Assembly: GCF_000250675.2 (NCBI RefSeq)
Contig: NC_018681.1
Location: 8,370,001-8,434,000 of the forward strand
Length of the DNA stretch: 64,000 nt
From: Nocardia brasiliensis ATCC 700358
GTDB lineage: Bacteria; Actinomycetota; Actinomycetes; Mycobacteriales; Mycobacteriaceae
Direction of reading: 5' to 3'
Shown here: positions 1 through 8,872 of the stretch, in pieces
How positions within the stretch are numbered: the stretch's first letter is position 1
Layout: each line of letters begins with the position of its first letter
The notes under the pieces: model-generated
Database searches by the model: none
Told to the model about the DNA's origin: nothing
Seen by the model: the letters and a program-made list of their open reading frames with translations, nothing else
Translations under genes and position numbers: made by a program

Positions 1-436
1 AGGCGAAGACCCGGTCCAGATTGATCACCGGGATACCGGCCGCCATCGCGCTTTTCGCGATCTCGGTGAGCGCGTTGCCGTCGAACGGCAAAACCACCAG
101 GACATCTGCCTTTTGGTTGATCAGAGTCTGCACCTGTTCGATCTGCCTGGCGACATCGTTGGTGCCCTCGGTGACGTTGAGCGTCACGTCACTGAGGCCG
201 TCGGCTTGCGCACGAGCGTTGCGGGTGATCGCCGCGGTCCAGCCGTGATCGGCGGCCGGCGCGGAAAAGCCGATCTTGACCTGCTTTCCGGCGTCCGCGT
301 TCGCGCCGGTGTTACCGGCGACCTGGGTGTTGGACGAGGTGTCGTTGCCGGTGCAGGCCGCCGCGAGAACGCCGGCGCCGGCCGCCAAACCGGTCAGCAG
401 GACGCCGCGGCGGGGCAGAGAATGGGTGGTACTCAT
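1..436 (-). CDS. Sugar ABC transporter substrate-binding lipoprotein (partial, 5' end present)
   Basis: The N-terminal 145 residues are in the window and the gene runs off its left edge. The protein begins with a Tat-like twin-arginine segment (LPRRGVLLTG) followed by a lipobox (LAAAC), so it should be a membrane-anchored lipoprotein. The visible mature part (VKIGFSAPAADHGWT, then LPFDGNALTEIAKSAMAAG) is typical of the periplasmic-binding-protein type 1 fold used for ribose, xylose or galactose. It starts 26 bp after the permease and is the last visible gene of the operon, so it should deliver substrate to the permease and ATPase encoded upstream. The sugar cannot be named from sequence. Confidence 0.9.
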   Translation of the reverse strand, partial: MSTTHSLPRRGVLLTGLAAGAGVLAAACTGNDTSSNTQVAGNTGANADAGKQVKIGFSAPAADHGWTAAITRNARAQADGLSDVTLNVTEGTNDVARQIEQVQTLINQKADVLVVLPFDGNALTEIAKSAMAAGIPVINLDRVFA

Positions 437-462
437 CGTATTCCTTTGTGCGTGAACGGAGA

Positions 463-1518
463 TCAGGTGAGAGTGGGGACGGCCCGCGCACGGCCGAAGC
501 GCTGGAACAGCAGGACGGCGACGATGATCGCGCCCTTGCCGATCGCTTGGATCGGTTGCTCCAGGTTGTTGAGGATGAACAGGTCCTCGATGACGGTGAA
601 CACGAGCACCCCCAGGATCGAACCTGTGACGGTGCCGAATCCGCCGCTCAGCAAGGTCCCGCCGATGACCACCGCGGCGATCGCGTCGAGCTCGTAGAGC
701 TGGCCGTTCGTGCTGGCGCCCGTCGTGGTCTGGGCGGTGAGCATGATCGCGGCGATACCGCAGCAGACCCCGGAGATGGTGTAGAGCAGCAGGGTGTGCC
801 TGCGGACGTCGATGCCCGCCAGCCTGGCCGCCTCCGGATTACCGCCGACCGCGAAGCTCCGACGCCCGAAGGTGGTGCGCTCCAACAGGATCCACCCCAC
901 GACCACCACTACCACGAATAGGTAGACCAGCAGCGGAATGCCGAGCACCCGGTTCTGCGCCAGGGCGAGCAGGTCGGTGGTGACCAGCTGGGATTGCCGC
1001 CCCGAGAGCTGTTCGGCCAAGCCACGCGCGGCCACCATCATCGCCAGCGTGACGATGAACGGCACCAGCCTGCCGTAGGCGATCAACGCGCCGTTCAGCA
1101 GACCGCAGCAGGCCCCGACCACCAGTGCGCTGAACACCATCCCGGCGACACCGTAGGACTGGGTCGCGGTGGTGGTGCACCACACCGACGCCAGCGCGAT
1201 GATCGCGCCCACGGACAGGTCGATGCCGCCACCGATGATCACGAAGGTCATCCCGACGGTCACGACGCCGATCACCGAGGCCAGGGTCAGGATGGTGATC
1301 ATGTTGCTGGTGCTGAGGAAATCCTCGCCCTTGGTCAGCGCGCCGACCCCGAGCAGCGCCAGCAGCGCGAGTACCAAGGTCACGTGTTTGCGAATCTCGC
1401 TGCGCACCTTGGCGAGCACGGTGGTCCCGGCCCGAGAGCCGTTGGGAGCCGGTGACTTTGCCGGTACCGCACGCGCAGTCGGTTCCGTCGTACGTGGTGC
1501 CCGTGGTGACGCACTCAC
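463..1518 (-). CDS. Ribose-type ABC transporter permease
   Basis: A 351-residue RbsC-like inner-membrane permease. After a charged, proline-rich cytoplasmic N-terminus of about 40 residues there are roughly eight to ten hydrophobic segments, including the family signature region GIDLSVGAIIALASV and a conserved C-terminal GFGTVTGSILGVLVF. Its start codon overlaps the 3' end of the ATPase gene by 4 bp (1515-1518), which points to translational coupling. It forms the channel of a carbohydrate importer with the ATPase and the binding lipoprotein of this operon. Length is usual for the family. Confidence 0.93.
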   Translation of the reverse strand: MSASPRAPRTTEPTARAVPAKSPAPNGSRAGTTVLAKVRSEIRKHVTLVLALLALLGVGALTKGEDFLSTSNMITILTLASVIGVVTVGMTFVIIGGGIDLSVGAIIALASVWCTTTATQSYGVAGMVFSALVVGACCGLLNGALIAYGRLVPFIVTLAMMVAARGLAEQLSGRQSQLVTTDLLALAQNRVLGIPLLVYLFVVVVVVGWILLERTTFGRRSFAVGGNPEAARLAGIDVRRHTLLLYTISGVCCGIAAIMLTAQTTTGASTNGQLYELDAIAAVVIGGTLLSGGFGTVTGSILGVLVFTVIEDLFILNNLEQPIQAIGKGAIIVAVLLFQRFGRARAVPTLT

Positions 1519-3017
1519 AAGGCACTCCCTTCCATGATCATGGCGATGATGTCGTGTTCGGTCAGCTCGGCCGCGGGCGCCGCGTGGATCATCGCGCCGT
1601 CGCGCAGCACCAGTACCCGGTCGGAAAGACCGAGCAGTTCCGGCAGATCGCTGGAAACGAGCAGCACCGCGACGCCTTGGTCGGCCAGCCGGTGGACCTG
1701 CGCGTACACGTCAGCGCGCGCACCCACGTCGACGCCGCGGGTCGGTTCGTCCAGCAGCAGTACCCGGCAGTCGTCGAGCAGCCAGCGAGCCAGGATCGCC
1801 TTCTGCTGATTGCCGCCGGACAGTTCCCGGACCGGATGCGCCGGATCGGGCGGTCGGATGCCGACGCGGCCCAGCGCGGCACCGGCGTCGGCGCGTTCCC
1901 GGCGCCGGTCGAACCAGCCGAAGCGGGAGTAGCGCGGCAGCGAGGCCGCGGAAATGTTGCGGCCCACCGATTCCAGCAGGAACAGCGCCTGCGATTTGCG
2001 CTCCTCGGGCGCCAGCCCGAGGCCGGCCGCCACCGCCGCGGTGGTGCTGCCCGGCCGGAGGCGGTGGCCGTCGACCAGGATCTGTCCGGACGACGGTCGG
2101 CGCGCTCCGTAGATCGTCTCCAGGATTTCCGAGCGTCCCGCGCCGACCAGGCCTGCGAGACCGACGATTTCGCCCGCGTGCACCGCGAACGATACGTCGT
2201 GGAAACGGCCGGTCAGCCCGAGTCCGGTCACCCGCAGCACTTCCGGCGCCGCGGCGGCAGGCGCGGGCCGCGGGGCCTGCAACTCCAGATTGCCGCGCCC
2301 GGTCATCAGCGAGACCACCTGCTCGGTGCTCGTGGTACGCGCGGGTAGTCCAGCGGCGACGGTGCGGCCGTCCTTGAGTACCGTGATCCGGTCGCCGATC
2401 GTCCGGATCTCCTCCAGGCGATGCGAGATATACACCACCGCAACACCTTCGGCGCGGAGCTGCTCGATGATGCGGAACAGGTTGGCCACCTCGTCGTTAC
2501 CGAGCGCCGCCGAAGGCTCGTCCATCACGATCAGGCGTGCGTCGTACGAGAGCGCCCGTGCGATGCTCACCACCTGTTTGGCCGCGGCGGGCAAGGTACC
2601 GACCGCGGTATTCGGGCCCAGTTCGGCATGCCCCAGGCGACCGAGCAATTCGGTGGTGGCCCGGGACGCGGGAGCGCGGCGGGTGAAACCGGCGCGCACG
2701 TGTTCATGGCCGAGGAAGATGTTCTCCGCGATGCTCAGCCCGTCGCAGAGATCCAACTCCTGGTAGATCGTCGCGATACCGAGGCGAGTCGCGGCCGCGG
2801 GACCGGATAGTCGCAAAGGCTTACCGAGCCAATGCAATTCGCCGCCGTCGGGCTGGTGCGCACCGGACAGCACCTTGATCAGCGTCGACTTGCCGGCCCC
2901 GTTCTGGCCGAGCAGGCAGTGCACTTCGCCCGCGCGCACCTCCAGATCGACGTGATCGAGCGCCCGCACACCGGGAAATTCTTTGACGATGCCCCGCATG
3001 GTGAGCACGGTGTCCAT
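1515..3017 (-). CDS. Sugar ABC transporter ATP-binding protein, duplicated ATPase
   Basis: A 500-residue RbsA/MglA-type ATPase with two ABC cassettes in tandem, the usual arrangement for CUT2 sugar importers. The first cassette has a normal Walker A (GQNGAGKST, about residue 39) and Walker B (LIVMDEPSAAL). The second has the degenerate P-loop expected in this family (GLVGAGRSE), an intact signature LSGGNQQK and Walker B LLLDEPTRGVDVG. It lies between the ROK regulator gene (27 bp gap) and the permease (4 bp overlap). It powers import of the same unidentified sugar. Confidence 0.95.
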   Translation of the reverse strand: MDTVLTMRGIVKEFPGVRALDHVDLEVRAGEVHCLLGQNGAGKSTLIKVLSGAHQPDGGELHWLGKPLRLSGPAAATRLGIATIYQELDLCDGLSIAENIFLGHEHVRAGFTRRAPASRATTELLGRLGHAELGPNTAVGTLPAAAKQVVSIARALSYDARLIVMDEPSAALGNDEVANLFRIIEQLRAEGVAVVYISHRLEEIRTIGDRITVLKDGRTVAAGLPARTTSTEQVVSLMTGRGNLELQAPRPAPAAAAPEVLRVTGLGLTGRFHDVSFAVHAGEIVGLAGLVGAGRSEILETIYGARRPSSGQILVDGHRLRPGSTTAAVAAGLGLAPEERKSQALFLLESVGRNISAASLPRYSRFGWFDRRRERADAGAALGRVGIRPPDPAHPVRELSGGNQQKAILARWLLDDCRVLLLDEPTRGVDVGARADVYAQVHRLADQGVAVLLVSSDLPELLGLSDRVLVLRDGAMIHAAPAAELTEHDIIAMIMEGSAL

Positions 3018-3044
3018 GGCCGGCCTCCTTGCCGGCGCCGCGGA

Positions 3045-4235
3045 TCAGGCGACGCTGAAGACGTGATCGCTGATGAGCCGGGCCGCGCCGATCACGCCGC
3101 CGAGCCCGGCGAGTTCGGACAGCACGATCGGCAGATTGCCGGTCGCCAGCGGCAACGAGCGGCGGTAGACCACACTGCGGATTTCCGCGAGCAGCGGATG
3201 CCCGAAACCCGCTATCCCCCCGGCGATCACCACCAGCCCGGGATTGAAGAAGCTGACCAAGCCCGCCAGCACGGTGCCCAGGTGCGCGCCTGCTTCTCGA
3301 ATCATGGTCACCGCCACCGGGTCTCCCGCGGCGGCGGCGTCGGCCAGATCGATCGCGGTGAGCGTGCCCGCACTCGCCAGACGTTGCGCGAGGAACGGTG
3401 ACCGACCCGCCCGCGCGGCAGCCAGTGCCTCCCTGGCCAGCGCCGCCCCGCCCGCGTAAGCCTCGAGACAGCCATTGTTGCCGCAGGCGCAGGTCGGTCC
3501 GTCGTCACTGATCCGGATGTGCCCGATATCGCCCGCGCTGCCGGACACGCCGCGATAGATCCCGCCGTCGACCACGATCCCGCAGCCGATACCGGTGCCC
3601 ACCTTGACCAAAAGAAAGTCGTCCACCGAAGGTGCTGAGCCCGCGTGCATTTCGCCGAGGGCGAGAATGTTGACGTCGTTGTCCACGAGCACCGGGCAGC
3701 CCAGCTCCTGCGCGACCACCTCACGCACCGGAAAACGGTGCCAGCCCGGCATGATCGGTGGCGTCACCGGCATACCGTCCCGGAAACTCACCGGGCCCGG
3801 CACCCCGATCCCCGCGCCGTGCAGTCGACCGGCCGCCGCATGCTCGTCGCGTAGTTTGCCGAGCAGATCCACCGCTCGTTCCAGCACTGCCGCCGGTCCC
3901 TGCCGGATGTCGCAGGGCTCGGAAAGATGGCCCCGCACCCGCAATTCGCCGTCGGTCACCGCGACATCGATCGAGGTGGCGCCGATATCCACCGCCGCGA
4001 ACCGCAGGCCGGACGCCAGGCGCGCGATCGCCGAGCGGCGGCCACCGCTGGAGTCCGCGAGACCCCCCGCCTCCACCAGCCCGAGTTCGGCCAGCCGCGC
4101 CAGCTCGACCGCGAGTTTCGACCTGGACAACTCCATCGGCTGCCCGAGATCCGACCGCGACCGCGGTCCGTGATCCCGCAGCAGCCGCAATAGCCGCGCC
4201 TGGTGGGCATTTTCGGGTCTCGCCGCGATCCGCAT
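3045..4235 (-). CDS. ROK-family transcriptional regulator
   Basis: A 396-residue protein with an N-terminal winged helix (about residues 10-70: RLLRLLRDHGPRSRSDLGQ) and a C-terminal ROK sugar-kinase-like domain. The ROK domain contains the DIGATSIDVAV nucleotide-binding start, EMHAGSA, and the zinc motif CACGNNGCLE with the expected cysteines. It is the first gene of the sugar-import operon. As in NagC/XylR/Mlc-type regulators, it probably represses the operon until the sugar or its phosphate is present. The palindrome centred at 4328 upstream of its start is the obvious candidate operator, so autoregulation is likely. A pure kinase role is less likely because the DNA-binding domain is present. 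Confidence 0.92.
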   Translation of the reverse strand: MRIAARPENAHQARLLRLLRDHGPRSRSDLGQPMELSRSKLAVELARLAELGLVEAGGLADSSGGRRSAIARLASGLRFAAVDIGATSIDVAVTDGELRVRGHLSEPCDIRQGPAAVLERAVDLLGKLRDEHAAAGRLHGAGIGVPGPVSFRDGMPVTPPIMPGWHRFPVREVVAQELGCPVLVDNDVNILALGEMHAGSAPSVDDFLLVKVGTGIGCGIVVDGGIYRGVSGSAGDIGHIRISDDGPTCACGNNGCLEAYAGGAALAREALAAARAGRSPFLAQRLASAGTLTAIDLADAAAAGDPVAVTMIREAGAHLGTVLAGLVSFFNPGLVVIAGGIAGFGHPLLAEIRSVVYRRSLPLATGNLPIVLSELAGLGGVIGAARLISDHVFSVA

Positions 4236-4317
4236 CGTTCCCTCTTTCCAACGGATGCCCGAGATTCAACCCCACTTTGTCGGCCTGTGTAGTCACTTCC
4301 GTCAGATTGATACGAAG

Positions 4318-4338
4318 TTTGTCCTGTAGCAGGACAAA
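4318..4338. promoter_or_regulatory. Perfect palindrome upstream of the ROK operon, candidate operator
   Basis: Two perfect 9-bp arms, TTTGTCCTG and CAGGACAAA, are separated by TAG. The site lies about 83 bp upstream of the ROK start and in the gap to the divergent side of the reductase gene. A further half-site, ACTTTGTC, occurs at 4274-4281. T-rich/A-rich inverted repeats of this type are the known binding sites of ROK repressors. No U-run follows, which argues against a terminator. Assignment to the ROK protein is inference. Confidence 0.6.
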
Positions 4339-4402
4339 GTAGGGCACGCGGGTGCGCGTCCGCCGGTCACGGTGTCGGTCCGGACCGGCGGACGAAGCGG
4401 CC

Positions 4403-5008
4403 TCACGCAGGGGCGCCGAGCGGCGGATGCTCGAGCACCCGCGGCCGGTACTCGACCAGCTGGATGCGGCCGTCGAAGGTGCGGTGCTCGGTCATCTCCA
4501 GGGCGACATCCGGATAGCCGTCGTAGATGCGTTCCGCACCCGTGGCCCCGGTGATCACCGGGAACATCACAACCCGGAACCGGTCGACGAGTCCGGCGCG
4601 CAGCAGGGACCGGCACAGGCTCAAACTGCCGATCGTGCTGATGATTCCCGAGCCACTCGACTTCATCGCACGGACCGCCTCGACGGCGTCATCGCGGACC
4701 AGCGTGGAATTGGCCCACTTCAACGGCTCTTCCAGGGAAGAGGAGAACACCACCTTGGACGCTTTCGTGAGCTCGTCGACCGACGCCTCCTCCTCCGGCC
4801 TGAACTCGTCTTGACCGTCCGGCACCTCACCGGCGGCAAAGCCCGACATCAGCCGATAGGTGTTCGCCCCCATCAAATAGGTGACCTCCGGCTGCTCACC
4901 GAGCCACGCGAGATACTCCGGCCCCTCGAGCCCCCAAAACCCGGGCCACCCCTCCCCCGACGCGTACCCGTCGAGGGAAGTGATGAAGTCGACAAGAAGC
5001 TCCGACAT
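4403..5008 (-). CDS. Dihydrofolate reductase-family protein (RibD C-terminal fold)
   Basis: A 201-residue single-domain protein. It begins MSELLVDFITSLDGYASG, the usual start of the RibD_C/DHFR-like family, and continues with YLMGANTYRLMSGFA and VVFSSSLEEPL, the strands that bind NADPH in relatives. These stand-alone family members are common in actinomycetes and generally lack a proven substrate. It is monocistronic, with the sugar operon downstream on the same strand and about 540 bp of non-coding DNA upstream. An NAD(P)H-dependent reductase is likely; true folate reduction is not supported. Confidence 0.88.
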   Translation of the reverse strand: MSELLVDFITSLDGYASGEGWPGFWGLEGPEYLAWLGEQPEVTYLMGANTYRLMSGFAAGEVPDGQDEFRPEEEASVDELTKASKVVFSSSLEEPLKWANSTLVRDDAVEAVRAMKSSGSGIISTIGSLSLCRSLLRAGLVDRFRVVMFPVITGATGAERIYDGYPDVALEMTEHRTFDGRIQLVEYRPRVLEHPPLGAPA

Positions 5009-5548
5009 GACGATGTCCTTTCCTAGGGTGTTACAAACTCTGACCGGCCGAGAGCCCCGAACTCATCGGCCGCGCCGTGGAGAGCGAGGGGAACCCGTCA
5101 CGCTGGGACCGATCATCTCGCCCTACGGAGCGGAAGTGTGCCAAAGCGCAGTCGCTCGAAGAGACACCGAGCCGCGGACTGCGCCGGCCAGGCCATCGCC
5201 GAACCACATTGCCGCGCACCGACACCGACGGTTGCCGTTGCGGGAGGTCTCCACCACCGCGCCTCGGGAAACCACCTGCGGATGCGACACCCGCCAACAA
5301 CACCCCAAACCGAACGAACTCTCCGGCAGAACCGGCCTGGGTGCTACACCGGCACAGGGGACGAGTCAGAGATTCGCGTCGACTCCGGTTCCGGGTGTAC
5401 CGCGAAAGCAGCGCTGTAGGCGGCAGCTCAGGATCCGGCATCGCCTACCTTCCAGATGAGGCTCCAGCACGAAAGTACGCCCCGGCAGCTCCGGAACGTG
5501 GGCGACGGCGCCGCCGTCGACTCGAGGCTTGGCGCGGCGGTGTCGGCG
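5009..5548. other. 540-bp stretch with no recognisable gene
   Basis: The DNA between the reductase start and the 3' end of the CpnT-like gene contains only short overlapping frames in both directions, with no start, ribosome site and codon bias agreeing and no family-like motif. Because it immediately follows the proline-rich C-terminus of the CpnT-like gene, it could hold the eroded remains of a C-terminal domain or immunity gene. I could not find a convincing reading frame for that. Confidence 0.4.
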
Positions 5549-8437
5549 TCAGCCCGAGTCCTGGCACGAACTGGACGCTGGATCGGGGTTCGGTGCAAGT
5601 GTTGGCGGCATCGACTCGGATTCCGGGAGCAATTCCAGCCTGGGTTCGAGCGCGGGCCCGAGGACCGACGGCGGCGGTTCGCACTCCAAGTGCGGCTCCG
5701 GCACAGGCGTGGGCGTGGGCTGAGGGTTCCCCACGAACGTGGGCGACGGCGCGAGGGTCGGCGGCGTCGGCTCGACATTCAGGTGTGACTCCGGCGCGGG
5801 CATCGGCAACGGCACATGTCCTGGATGCAGCTCCGGCACGAGCGTGGGCGTCGGCTCAGCGTCCGGGCATGCCTCGGGCGTCGGCATGGGCGCGGGAGCC
5901 AGCGGGGGCTCGGGAGTCGGCGCGGGCGTGCGCGCTGGCTCGGCCTCAGACGCGGGGGTTGGTGCGGGCGCAGGGGTTGGCGCATGCGCAGGCTCGGGGG
6001 TCGCCGCGGGCGCGGGCGCGGGGGTTGGCGGCGTGGGTTTGGGGGTTGGGGTTGGCTCGGGGTGGGGGTTGGGGGCGTTCCAGATCGAGTCGTCGGGGGG
6101 TGTGGCGGCGGTGAATTCCGGGATTGGGGGAACGGCGAAATACCTTGGTGTGTAGGGGATTTTCGAGGTGGTGTCGGCGGGCTCGGTGGCTGCCTGGGCG
6201 TGTAGGCGGGTGTCGGGTGGGGGTGATGTGGGGTGGGGGCGCGCTGCATGGTTGGGCGTGGGTTGTGGCGTCGTGGAGGGTGTGGCGGCATGGTTGGGCG
6301 GGGTCTGTGGTGCAGCGGAGGGTGCCGCGGCCGATCGGTAGCGGTCGAGTTCCGCGTGCAGTTCTCGACGCTGCTGCATGAATTCGTTGATCTGCGTTTG
6401 CAATTCCCTGCGCTGCACCATGAGTTCGCTGGGTCGCAGCCCCGCTCCCTCCAGCGCCAGTGTCCTGTCCACGAACACACCCATTCGCCGCGCGAAGGCG
6501 TCGTTCGCGGCACCCCGCATCTGCTCCGGACTCATCCCCTCCGGGTCAACCCCCAACTCACGCAACTGCGCTCGCACCGAGTCAGGCACCTCCGCCCCAC
6601 CAACCTTCTCGGTACCCGACGAGCCGTGCCCAACTTCGGAACTGGCTCCTTGCCCGGCCCCGACCTCACCGCCGTCGCTCATCGCTCTTTTCGGCGTGTG
6701 GCCACGGTCCGGGGTCTGTTCGCCGGGTACTGCTTGTGCGCCACGCGAATCCGTCGGTTCGCCCGACTGGGCGGATCTCGGTTCACCTGCCCGGTTCACG
6801 TCGGATGCCCCGCGCTGTTCGCCAGCTGACTGCGCTTGTTCCTCCCGCGCAGTGCGGATTTCGGGTGCACCGGACTGCGACTCCGCACCGTTCTTGGGAC
6901 CGGCCACGATGTTCTGCCCAGCTTCGGACTGGGCGGGGTGGGCGCCGGAGCGGGAATCAGACTGGCTCGCAGCGGTTTCGGGCGCTCCAGCCCGAGGTGA
7001 GCCCGGCTCGGGAGCGGACGCGGCGATCGACCGGGAACGAGCCTCGTCGCTCGGGAACGATCGAGGTGAGTCACTCTGAGCCTGATGCTCGGTCGATCCG
7101 CTGACGGCCCGACTATCCACCGCGCCGACAGGAGCCGCACCGGCATGGGTTTCCTGAACTCCACCCTGGCGACCGGCCCCACCACCGTCGGCCATACCCG
7201 GCCGAGCCGTACTACCATCACCGCCGAACCCGGACCGAACCGAACTGCCGTCACCTCCGGCGGTCGCGCCCACAGAACCGACGTCACCGGCCCCGGTCCG
7301 AACTGTCGCGCCAGTGCTTCCGCCGTTCGACCGGGTCGAACCGCCCTCACCACCAACGCTCGGCCGCGAACGATCAGCGGCCGCTGGTCGAGGCGGACTG
7401 CCGTCACTACCAGCTCCAGGCCGAGCCGCGCTGCCATCACCTCCGTCACCCAGCCGGGACACCGCACCGCCGTCCCGCCCGAAGACGCCGCGTTCCGGTC
7501 CACGGAAATTCGTTGCGCCGGGCCCACGTCCGGCCGACGAGTGGCGAATCCCCTTGCTACCGCCGACGAGTACGCCGTAGGCGGCGCCGCCGGTGAGCAT
7601 GCGCGGATCCCAGGTCCATCCGTTGGCGATGCCGCCTACTCCCCATGCGCCGACGGCACCGATCATGCCGGCGCCTGCGCCGACCGCAGCGCCTTTGAGT
7701 CCATTGGTGATTCGTCCGCCGGGCACTTTTCCTGCCGCCTTGCCGAGCAGTCCACCGGCGGGCCCGCCGACCGCTCCTGCCGCCGCGGCGGTGTAGGCGG
7801 TGGTGCCGACGCGGTTCCAGTCGATGTCCTTACGGTGGCCTGCGCCGACCTGGTATCCCTGAATGGCGAGGTCTTGGCCCGCACCGAGCACGGTGCTGAA
7901 GACAATATGTTTGGCGGAGAACTTGGCGAGCGCGGCCAGACCGGTCTTGGCGGCGAAGCGCGCGATCGCGCTGACCGCCCGCTGCCCCAATAGTCGGACC
8001 GCCAGCCGGGTGACACCGATGGCCGCGGCTTCGACCAGCGGCGCGGTCGGCGGAAACACCCACGCCGCAGCGATTTCGAAGGCCAGCATGGCGAGCGAGC
8101 TGATCACCAGGATCTTGGTGTACTCGATCTCGGCGCCCAGCGCGTCCGCTGATTCGGCGACCTGCTCCAGGATGTCGGCCAGCTGCTCGAGCGATTCCGG
8201 CCCGTGAGCGAGTTCGCCCAGCGCGGCCGTCATGGCCTCGATACCTTCACCCCAGGGGTACGCCCGGATGGTCGCGTGCTCGGCGCTCGCCAAATCCGGC
8301 AGTAGCCGACGTATTTCGCGCGCGGCGCCCCGCCAGTCGGCGGCGATCGCCCACATCTTGTCTTCGTCGCCGTCGGGCCAGTCCGAGCCGGCGACCCAGC
8401 CGAGCCAGTGCAGTTCGCTGGGCAGCGTGATGGACAT
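5549..8437 (-). CDS. CpnT-like N-terminal-domain protein with long low-complexity tail (type VII secretion substrate)
   Basis: A 962-residue protein. Residues 1-110 (LPSELHWLGWVAGSDWPDGD onward, ending in a helical bundle) resemble the N-terminal domain of the mycobacterial outer-membrane channel/toxin CpnT and other WXG100-like polymorphic-toxin carriers. Residues about 120-310 are hydrophobic and Gly/Ala-rich, with glycine-zipper-like stretches that could insert in a membrane. Residues about 310-620 are a Gly/Ser/Arg-rich linker, about 620-720 a short helical region, and the rest is Pro/Thr/Glu-rich. No TNT NADase or other toxin domain is visible at the C-terminus, where such proteins normally carry one. 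It follows a small WXG100-type gene by 23 bp, as type VII partners do. Confidence 0.7.
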   Translation of the reverse strand: MSITLPSELHWLGWVAGSDWPDGDEDKMWAIAADWRGAAREIRRLLPDLASAEHATIRAYPWGEGIEAMTAALGELAHGPESLEQLADILEQVAESADALGAEIEYTKILVISSLAMLAFEIAAAWVFPPTAPLVEAAAIGVTRLAVRLLGQRAVSAIARFAAKTGLAALAKFSAKHIVFSTVLGAGQDLAIQGYQVGAGHRKDIDWNRVGTTAYTAAAAGAVGGPAGGLLGKAAGKVPGGRITNGLKGAAVGAGAGMIGAVGAWGVGGIANGWTWDPRMLTGGAAYGVLVGGSKGIRHSSAGRGPGATNFRGPERGVFGRDGGAVSRLGDGGDGSAARPGAGSDGSPPRPAAADRSRPSVGGEGGSTRSNGGSTGATVRTGAGDVGSVGATAGGDGSSVRSGFGGDGSTARPGMADGGGAGRQGGVQETHAGAAPVGAVDSRAVSGSTEHQAQSDSPRSFPSDEARSRSIAASAPEPGSPRAGAPETAASQSDSRSGAHPAQSEAGQNIVAGPKNGAESQSGAPEIRTAREEQAQSAGEQRGASDVNRAGEPRSAQSGEPTDSRGAQAVPGEQTPDRGHTPKRAMSDGGEVGAGQGASSEVGHGSSGTEKVGGAEVPDSVRAQLRELGVDPEGMSPEQMRGAANDAFARRMGVFVDRTLALEGAGLRPSELMVQRRELQTQINEFMQQRRELHAELDRYRSAAAPSAAPQTPPNHAATPSTTPQPTPNHAARPHPTSPPPDTRLHAQAATEPADTTSKIPYTPRYFAVPPIPEFTAATPPDDSIWNAPNPHPEPTPTPKPTPPTPAPAPAATPEPAHAPTPAPAPTPASEAEPARTPAPTPEPPLAPAPMPTPEACPDAEPTPTLVPELHPGHVPLPMPAPESHLNVEPTPPTLAPSPTFVGNPQPTPTPVPEPHLECEPPPSVLGPALEPRLELLPESESMPPTLAPNPDPASSSCQDSG
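5560..6320. repeat. Low-complexity Pro/Thr/Glu-coding repeat region
   Basis: This stretch encodes irregular repeats of PTP, PAPAP and PEP type in the tail of the CpnT-like protein. The plus strand is therefore strongly G-rich and C-poor. Units vary in length and are not an exact tandem array, so it is better described as a degenerate coding repeat than a minisatellite. Such regions are prone to slippage and to assembly error. Confidence 0.7.
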
Positions 8438-8460
8438 GTGTCGTCAGAAGCTCGGTCGAC

Positions 8461-8757
8461 CTAGCCCCGATCCATGCGGGCCAGCAGTTCCGCGGCCCGG
8501 TACTGCCCGGCGGCGTAGGACTCGATGGTCGCGGCGGTGTTGCCGATACCCGCGAAGAGATTGCGTTGCGCCGCAAGGTATCCCTGCGGTCCGTCGGCGA
8601 ATGTGCTCCCGTACCCGTCGCCGCCCCAAGCCGCCCCCTTCGCAGCCAGTGAGCGCTCCAAGTGGGCGAGGATGCCGTTCAACCGGTCACGCAGGTCGCC
8701 CATCTGGCCCGCCGCACCCCGCAGCTGCTCCGGAGTGACCTCGACTTTGGCCGCCAC
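8461..8757 (-). CDS. WXG100-type small secreted helical protein
   Basis: Encodes about 98 residues if read from the GTG at 8757, which has AAGGGG about 7 nt upstream. A longer version from 8799 would give 112 residues. The sequence is helical with a central WG turn (GAAWGGDGYG), the hallmark of EsxA/B-like type VII secretion substrates, and its length matches the family. It lies immediately upstream of the CpnT-like gene with a 23-bp gap, so the two products probably pair or are co-secreted. No ESX core component is present in this window, so the secretion machine must be encoded elsewhere. Confidence 0.75.
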   Translation of the reverse strand: MAAKVEVTPEQLRGAAGQMGDLRDRLNGILAHLERSLAAKGAAWGGDGYGSTFADGPQGYLAAQRNLFAGIGNTAATIESYAAGQYRAAELLARMDRG

Positions 8758-8872
8758 GCTTGCCCCTTCCACCGTTGCATCGACCTCAGACGATGACACC
8801 GTCCGGCGAGCGCCGGAAAGGTCGGCTTCCGGGTATTGACGGATCCTTGATACCGCTGCGGCACAACAGCTC

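Noticed and set aside
5560..6320. Possible CRISPR or exact tandem array
   Set aside because: The repeats are irregular and follow the Pro/Thr codons of the reading frame. There are no constant repeats with unique spacers anywhere in the window.
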